Shown here piece after piece: positions 54,899 to 59,744 of a DNA stretch of 59,744 nt (its first letter is position 1; each line of letters starts with the position of its first letter). The notes beneath the pieces were generated by a model that saw nothing but the letters and a program-made list of their open reading frames with translations, was not told where the DNA came from and did no database searches. The position numbers and the translations under genes are program-made. Origin of the DNA: Pseudomonas palmensis. Lineage in GTDB: Bacteria > Pseudomonadota > Gammaproteobacteria > Pseudomonadales > Pseudomonadaceae. The stretch is from positions 1 through 59,744 of the forward strand of contig NZ_JAFKEC010000031.1 in the NCBI RefSeq assembly GCF_017848315.1, in the 5' to 3' direction.

Positions 54899-57160
54899 CT
54901 ATTTGTACTGCGGTGCCCACCAGCCGGGAAACATCCGCTGCACCCGGGGCTCGGCAAAACGGTCGTCGATCAGCATGACCACACCGCGATCTTCAGTGCC
55001 ACGTATCACCCGCCCGGCCGCCTGGATCACCTTCTGCACGCCGGGGTACAGGTAGGTGTAGTCGAAGCCCGCGTCGAACAGAGCACCCATGCGCAGCTTG
55101 AGCTGTTCGTTCACCGGGTTGACCTGGGGCAGCCCCAGGGTGGCAACGAAGGCGCCGATCAGCCGGGTGCCAGGCAGGTCGACCCCTTCGCCGAACGCCC
55201 CGCCCAGCACGGCGAAGCCCACGCCCTGCCCGTCTTCGACAAAGCGTTCGAGAAAGCCCTTGCGCTGCGCCTCGTCCATGCCGGGCGACTGCGACCATTG
55301 CACGATGTGCGGGTAGCGCTCGGCCAGCAGCCGCGCCACCTGCTGCTGGTAGTCGAAGCTGCTGAAGAACGCCAGGTAGTTGCCCGGCTGGAGGCGGTAC
55401 TGCTCGGCGATCAGTTCCACGATCGGCGCCAGTGACGCCTGCCGGTGCTGGAAACGCGTCGACACACTGCTGATCACGCGCACCTGCAACTGCTCGGCGG
55501 CAAACGGCGAGGCCACATCCAGCCACGCGGTGTCGGCCGGCAGGCCGAGCAGGTCGGCGTAGTAATGGCGTGGGCTGAGGGTGGCGGAAAACAGCGTGAC
55601 GCTGCGCGCAGCGGCCATGCGCGGGCCGATCAGCGGCGCCGGCACCACGTTGCGCAGGCACAGGGTGGACAGGCTGCGCCGGCCCGGGCCGTCGCGCTTG
55701 CTGATGTCGAACACGAAATGCTCGTCGAACACCTCACACAGGCGCAGGAACTGCGAAGCCTGAAAGAAGAGCTGCAACAGCGGCCCTTCGACGCCGGCAG
55801 GCTGCTGGTTCATGCTGTCCTGCACATGGCTGACAAAACGCTGCAGCGCCTTGAGAAAGGCCTCGGGCAACTGGCCGGTGGCGCGGTAGGGAACGTCCTG
55901 GTCCTTGTGCACGGCGTTCCAGGCCCGGTCAAGGCGCTGCAAGGCGTTGGCCATGCCTGCCGGGGGATCACGCCGCAGGGCCTTCAATTGCCATTGATCG
56001 AGGCTCACGCTGTACATCTGGCGTGCACGCTCCACCAGGTTGTGCGCCTCGTCCACCAGCACCGCCACCCGCCACTGGTCGAGCTGGGCCAGGCCGAACA
56101 GCAAGGCGCTCTGGTCGAAGTAGTAGTTGTAGTCGCCCACCAGCACATCCACCCAGCGCGCCATCTCCTGCCCCAGGTAGTACGGGCACACCTGGTGCGC
56201 CAGGGCTACCTCGCGCAGGCGGGCCTGGTCCAGCACCGGCTGCTGCGCGGCGGCCTGGCGGGCGGCGGGCAAGCGGTCGTAGAAGCCCTTGGCCAAAGGG
56301 CAGGCTTCGCCGTGGCAGGCGGTGCCGGGAAACTCGCAGGCCTTTTCCCGTGCCACCAGTTCCAGGCTACGCAGGGCCAGCTCGGGGCTGGCGTGCATGA
56401 CCCGCTGCACGGCCTCCAGCGCCAGCGCCCGCCCCGGCGTCTTGGCGGTCAGGAACAGCACCTTGTCCAGTTGCTGCGGCACCATCGCCTTGAGCAACGG
56501 GAACAGTGTGCCCAGCGTCTTGCCGATGCCGGTGGTGGCCTGGGCCATCAGGCAGCGGCCGGTGCTTACCGCCTTATACACGGTTTCGGCCAGCTCGCGC
56601 TGCCCGATACGAAAGCTGGCGTGGGGGAACGCGAGCGCCTGCAGGCCGCTGTTGCGCAAGGCCTGGCGTTGCATCTGCTGCTGGGCCCAGCGCAGGAACA
56701 GCGTGCACTGGGCGATGAAGAACTGCTCGAGTTCGGCGGCGGTATGGCGGGCCTCCACCAGGGTTTCTCGGTCGCTGTCCACGTCCAGGTACACCAGCGC
56801 CAGGTTCACCTCGGCCAGTTCTCGCTGCTGGCACAGCAGCCAGCCATACACCCTGGCCTGTGCCCAGTGCAGCTGGCGGTGGTTGTCGGGCTGGCTGGCC
56901 AGGTCGCCGCGGTAGGTCTTGATCTCTTCCAGGCGGTTGAGCGCCGGGTTGTAGCCGTCGGCGCGCCCGCGTACCTGCAACTGCTCGAACTGCCCCTCCA
57001 GCGCCACCTCCGACTCATAGCCCCGGCCCCGGCGCGTGACCACCGTGCGGTGGCCGGTGATGCCCTCCTGGGCCGAGGGCGACGGGGTGAAGCGCAGGTC
57101 CAGGTCACCGACCTTGGCGGTGAACTCGCACAGCGCACGCACCGCTACCTTGTAGCTCAT
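54899..57160 (-). CDS. PD-(D/E)XK nuclease fused to Fe-S XPD/DinG-type helicase
   Basis: 753 residues from ATG 57160, which overlaps the FAN1 stop (ATGA). The N-terminal 150 residues look like a Cas4/RecB-type nuclease: D68, then E79-I-K81 in RLEEIKTYRG, with a following QLHWAQARVYGWLL. From about residue 180 is a superfamily 2 helicase: Walker A in QATTGIGKTLGTLFPLL, DEAH-type VLVDEAHNLVERA, and RVIRGTEDRGVVMLID at the end. Four cysteines (CEF, CHGEA, CPLAKG, CPYYLG) are placed like the Fe-S cluster of XPD/FANCJ/DinG. The probable role is 5'-3' unwinding with nuclease action at damaged DNA. The FAN1 gene upstream is coupled to it. Substrate is inferred. Confidence 0.82.
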   Translation of the reverse strand: MSYKVAVRALCEFTAKVGDLDLRFTPSPSAQEGITGHRTVVTRRGRGYESEVALEGQFEQLQVRGRADGYNPALNRLEEIKTYRGDLASQPDNHRQLHWAQARVYGWLLCQQRELAEVNLALVYLDVDSDRETLVEARHTAAELEQFFIAQCTLFLRWAQQQMQRQALRNSGLQALAFPHASFRIGQRELAETVYKAVSTGRCLMAQATTGIGKTLGTLFPLLKAMVPQQLDKVLFLTAKTPGRALALEAVQRVMHASPELALRSLELVAREKACEFPGTACHGEACPLAKGFYDRLPAARQAAAQQPVLDQARLREVALAHQVCPYYLGQEMARWVDVLVGDYNYYFDQSALLFGLAQLDQWRVAVLVDEAHNLVERARQMYSVSLDQWQLKALRRDPPAGMANALQRLDRAWNAVHKDQDVPYRATGQLPEAFLKALQRFVSHVQDSMNQQPAGVEGPLLQLFFQASQFLRLCEVFDEHFVFDISKRDGPGRRSLSTLCLRNVVPAPLIGPRMAAARSVTLFSATLSPRHYYADLLGLPADTAWLDVASPFAAEQLQVRVISSVSTRFQHRQASLAPIVELIAEQYRLQPGNYLAFFSSFDYQQQVARLLAERYPHIVQWSQSPGMDEAQRKGFLERFVEDGQGVGFAVLGGAFGEGVDLPGTRLIGAFVATLGLPQVNPVNEQLKLRMGALFDAGFDYTYLYPGVQKVIQAAGRVIRGTEDRGVVMLIDDRFAEPRVQRMFPGWWAPQYK

Positions 57161-58809
57161 GCTGCCGGCTGTGCCCACTGCACGTGGCACACCTCGACGG
57201 GCAGGCCGTGCTCGGTGCAGAAGGCGATCCAGCGCAGCTGGTTGTCCTGCAGGCGATCGCCCGGGCCCTTCACTTCGATCATGCGGTAGCGCCGTTGCCC
57301 GGGCCAGAACTGGATCAGGTCCGGCATGCCGGCGCGGTTGGCCTGGATATCCTCCAGCAGGCGCTCGAAGCAGCGCTTGAGGTGCGCCGCCGGCAGGCAG
57401 TCCAGGGCCTGCTGCAACAGCGTGGCATCCAGCAGTTCCCAGTACACGAAGGGTGATTGCAGGCCGTGCTTGGCCTGGTAGTTGGCCAGGATGGTGTGGC
57501 GGTAGCGCTCATCGTCCAGCTGCCCCAGGCAGGCGGCAAAATGCTCGGCGCGGCGCGCCTGGAAGCCGGCATCGTGCAGGTCCAGCGGGCCGCTCTGGAA
57601 CGGGTGGAAGAACGCGCCGGGCACGGGCGCGAAGATGGCTTCCCAGCACAGCAGCCCGAACAGGCTGTTGAACAGGGTGTTCTCGACGTAGTACACCGGC
57701 CCGTCATCGGCCGCCAGGTGCACCTGCACCGCCTGCTCCACGCCAAGCGTTGACAGATCGACAGGCAGGCACAGGTCCAGCCGGCTGATCGCTGCCGGGG
57801 CGCGCCGACGCTGTGGCGGGCCGCCCAGCTTGCGCTGCAGGCGGGGCAAGATGCGCGCCAGCGCCTGGACCTCCAGCGCGTTGGCCGGTTTGGCGCCCAC
57901 TACGCTGGCAAGCTCCAGGGCGGCGGCATGATCGGCGCTGCGCTCCAGCACGCGGATATGCCGGATGCGTGCCTGGGGGTGGTTGCTGCGGGGGTAGATG
58001 TTCAGGGCCTGGGCCCAGTCGCCGCTGCGCTCGCAATGCTGGCCAAGCTGGAACAGCAACCTGGCGCGGCGCCGTTCCAGCCACGGGTTGCTCGGCTGCA
58101 GGCCGTCCAGCAGTGCCAGCACCTGCTCGACCGGCTGCCCGGCCTCGAGCTGCTCGGCACAGGTGTGCAGGGCCAGGCACAGGTCGATATCGGCGCGCTC
58201 GCGCAGCGCCCGGGAATCCTCGCCGAACGCGACCTGCTCGTAGCGCAGCAGGCCAAGGTCGGCGAGCACGAACTCCGACCAGTCCTGGTGCAGGTTGCCG
58301 AAAAACAGCAGGCGCAGACGATCGCACAGCGCCTGCAGGTGCAGCACGTACACCGGTTCGTCGAATTCGGGCCACCACTGACGCAGGGGCCTGGCCTCGG
58401 CATACAGCGCCGACAACTGTTCGAGCAGTTCGCCCTTGGCAGCCCGCGGGCGCTCCAGCACGTCGGCGAAACAGCGGGCGATTTCGTCCTTGCGCAGCAA
58501 CTGGAACAGGTGGTCCAGGCCCAGGCTCGGCTGGTCGTCGAGCCAGCCCAGCGCCACCAGCGGCGCGGCGGCAGGCTCGATTGCGCCGATTTCCAGGTAG
58601 GTCAGCTTGCTGGCGCGAAACATCACACCCTTGCGCATCACCATGCGTACCAGCAGGGCCTGGGAGGCCTGGCCCAGCGTCGCGAACTGTTGAATGAAGG
58701 CGTGTTCGTGTTCATCGAGCAGGTCGGCGTAGCGCAGTTGCACCCAGGCCAGTACCTGCTGAAAGTTGCACAGGTAATAGAACGGGTCGGCGACGGAATG
58801 GGCGATCAC
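57157..58809 (-). CDS. FAN1-type VRR-NUC structure-specific nuclease
   Basis: 550 residues, about the length of P. aeruginosa FAN1. The C-terminal VRR-NUC domain shows the catalytic pattern GMPDLIQFWPGQ (PD), then RMIEVKGPGDRLQDNQLRW (E-x-K and following Q). Upstream regions with helical TPR-like repeats (for example IRHIRVLERSADHAAALELA) fit the SAP and TPR parts of FAN1. FAN1 cuts 5' flaps and interstrand crosslinks in eukaryotes; bacterial members have similar activity in vitro (known structure from P. aeruginosa). It starts with GTG 58809 with a weak ribosome binding site, and its stop overlaps the helicase-nuclease start by four bases. Confidence 0.88.
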   Translation of the reverse strand: MIAHSVADPFYYLCNFQQVLAWVQLRYADLLDEHEHAFIQQFATLGQASQALLVRMVMRKGVMFRASKLTYLEIGAIEPAAAPLVALGWLDDQPSLGLDHLFQLLRKDEIARCFADVLERPRAAKGELLEQLSALYAEARPLRQWWPEFDEPVYVLHLQALCDRLRLLFFGNLHQDWSEFVLADLGLLRYEQVAFGEDSRALRERADIDLCLALHTCAEQLEAGQPVEQVLALLDGLQPSNPWLERRRARLLFQLGQHCERSGDWAQALNIYPRSNHPQARIRHIRVLERSADHAAALELASVVGAKPANALEVQALARILPRLQRKLGGPPQRRRAPAAISRLDLCLPVDLSTLGVEQAVQVHLAADDGPVYYVENTLFNSLFGLLCWEAIFAPVPGAFFHPFQSGPLDLHDAGFQARRAEHFAACLGQLDDERYRHTILANYQAKHGLQSPFVYWELLDATLLQQALDCLPAAHLKRCFERLLEDIQANRAGMPDLIQFWPGQRRYRMIEVKGPGDRLQDNQLRWIAFCTEHGLPVEVCHVQWAQPAA

Positions 58810-58880
58810 GGAGCGGGTAACCAGCAGAAGGAATCCACTGGTTATACATACAGACAGGCGAGCTTGGCAACCTCAGCGGA

Positions 58881-59741
58881 TCAATGGCGCAACCGGCCCG
58901 GATCGCTATCCCGGGCCCGCGCCAGCAGCGAACGTCCACCGGCGGCCGCTTCACTTTCTCGCTGGTAGAGCATCTGCAGCGTGCTCAGGGACAAGCCGCT
59001 GATCTCCTCCAGCCATTGCACCATGGGCTGTGGCGAGGGTACGCCCTTGAGTGCCTTGTGCAGGTAGGGCAGCGCCGCCTGCATGCCGGGGTGCCGCGCC
59101 TGTACGAAGCGCTCCAGGTTGCACCCGCGGTCGACGAAGGGCGCGAACAGCAGGCAGGCCAGCTGTTCTTCGTTGAGGTTGTAGCCCTGCAGGGCGAAGT
59201 TGTCCGCCAGGCGGCGGCGCTGGCCGTGGCGCTCGCGGTCTTGCCAGGTTTCCATGGCCAGTGCCTGCAGCGCCGCCGGCACCGGTTTGCGCCGCAGCTG
59301 GGCCTTGACCTGCTGCAGGTGCTCGGCAATGCCCAGCGCATAGTCCTGCCCCTGCACCCACTGCGCGCGCAGCCCGGCAAGGTGTGCCATCAGCAACGGG
59401 TTGGCGCAGGCCGACTGGCTGAAACCCAGGGCCAGCTCGTCATAGCGAAACCTGAGAAATTCGAGCAGCAGCACGCTCTGCCCCTGCTGGCTGTCCTGCA
59501 GCAGGTCGGCGATGTCGATGAAGCGCGGGATACGGCGGGGGGCCGGGACCTGCCGAAGGGGCTCGGCTGGCAGACCCAGCACCTCGTTGAGGTAGATGCG
59601 GCGCAGTTGGCCAAGGCCCTGCAACAGGGCGCCGGGGTGTGAGTGGGCCGGCCTTGCACTGCTCAACCCGGCCTCGCGCATCATGCGGCGGCCCCACGCC
59701 AGGTAGCGTTTGCGCTCGGGCATCGGGTCGGCGTTGATCAA
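58881..59741 (-). CDS. Unrecognised helical protein, 5' end at window edge
   Basis: 286 residues from ATG 59741; a later ATG at 59723 (MPERKRYLAWGRRMM) could be the true start, and the upstream context lies outside the window. I do not recognise a family. The sequence is mostly helical and basic at the N-terminus (ERKRYLAWGRRMMREAG), with conserved-looking DNFALQGYNLNEEQLACLLF and FVDRGCNLERFVQARHPG. It is 71 bp before the FAN1 gene on the same strand, so it is probably co-transcribed and may belong to the same repair unit. A site-specific recombinase-like fold was considered but no catalytic residues were found. Confidence 0.6.
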   Translation of the reverse strand: MINADPMPERKRYLAWGRRMMREAGLSSARPAHSHPGALLQGLGQLRRIYLNEVLGLPAEPLRQVPAPRRIPRFIDIADLLQDSQQGQSVLLLEFLRFRYDELALGFSQSACANPLLMAHLAGLRAQWVQGQDYALGIAEHLQQVKAQLRRKPVPAALQALAMETWQDRERHGQRRRLADNFALQGYNLNEEQLACLLFAPFVDRGCNLERFVQARHPGMQAALPYLHKALKGVPSPQPMVQWLEEISGLSLSTLQMLYQRESEAAAGGRSLLARARDSDPGRLRH

Positions 59742-59744
59742 TGC

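Overview
This window is a GC-rich, densely packed chromosomal segment that looks like the Pseudomonas putida group. The support is the P. putida-type REP inverted pairs, a PrrF small RNA, the liuABCD order without liuE, a GlgE-pathway operon, and a reductive pyrimidine-degradation locus beside a Csu-type pilus locus. No insertion sequence, transposase, integrase, tRNA, rRNA or CRISPR array was seen. The species call is inference, because no database search was possible.

Layout. 1-2.8 kb: the 3' part of a GNAT acetyltransferase, an outer-membrane barrel protein, an RcnB-like small periplasmic protein and a LysR regulator. 2.8-9.5 kb: a complete carnitine catabolic set (LysR, D-malate/tartrate dehydrogenase, BCCT transporter, CntA oxygenase, aldehyde dehydrogenase, CntB reductase) with an 18-bp near-identical repeat ahead of both the transporter and cntA. 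9.6-17.2 kb (minus strand): glgE, treS-pep2 fusion and glgB, an alpha-glucan/trehalose operon, divergent from a 51-residue proline-rich protein. 17.6-25.2 kb: an acyl-CoA synthetase divergent from liuABCD (leucine catabolism), with two LiuR-like palindromes between them. 25.2-27.3 kb: an S24-type repressor with both catalytic residues replaced, a DUF6124-like gene, a Fur-boxed PrrF sRNA, and a second Fur box ahead of an unusual sigma-region-4/FecR-N-terminus/transmembrane hybrid protein. 27.3-30.3 kb: cytosolic carboxypeptidase, HxlR regulator and divergent MFS exporter.

30.3-36.7 kb (minus strand): a Csu-type chaperone-usher pilus operon with four small subunits, chaperone, usher and two-domain tip adhesin. 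36.9-42 kb: a ZapE-like ATPase (TTG start), propionyl-CoA synthetase, a leucine-rich-repeat protein kinase and a YebC-family regulator bracketed by two REP pairs. 42.3-49.7 kb: reductive pyrimidine degradation (ureidopropionase-type amidohydrolase, NCS1 transporter, dihydropyrimidinase, PreT, PreA). 49.7-52.2 kb: a UvrD-like helicase with an N-terminal run of eight G-x-x-x repeats. 52.4-54.8 kb: a pirin with a premature stop codon, and phosphoglucomutase. 54.9-59.7 kb (minus strand): an apparent DNA-repair cassette of an unrecognised protein, a FAN1-type VRR-NUC nuclease, and a PD-(D/E)XK nuclease fused to an Fe-S XPD/DinG-type helicase.

The strongest leads are the sigma4-FecR hybrid next to PrrF, the cleavage-dead repressor, the FAN1/XPD-like cassette, the GxxxG-repeat helicase, the LRR kinase and the probable operator repeats in the carnitine locus. 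Start codons were adjusted from the longest ORF where a ribosome binding site or family length argued for it; each change is stated in the entry.
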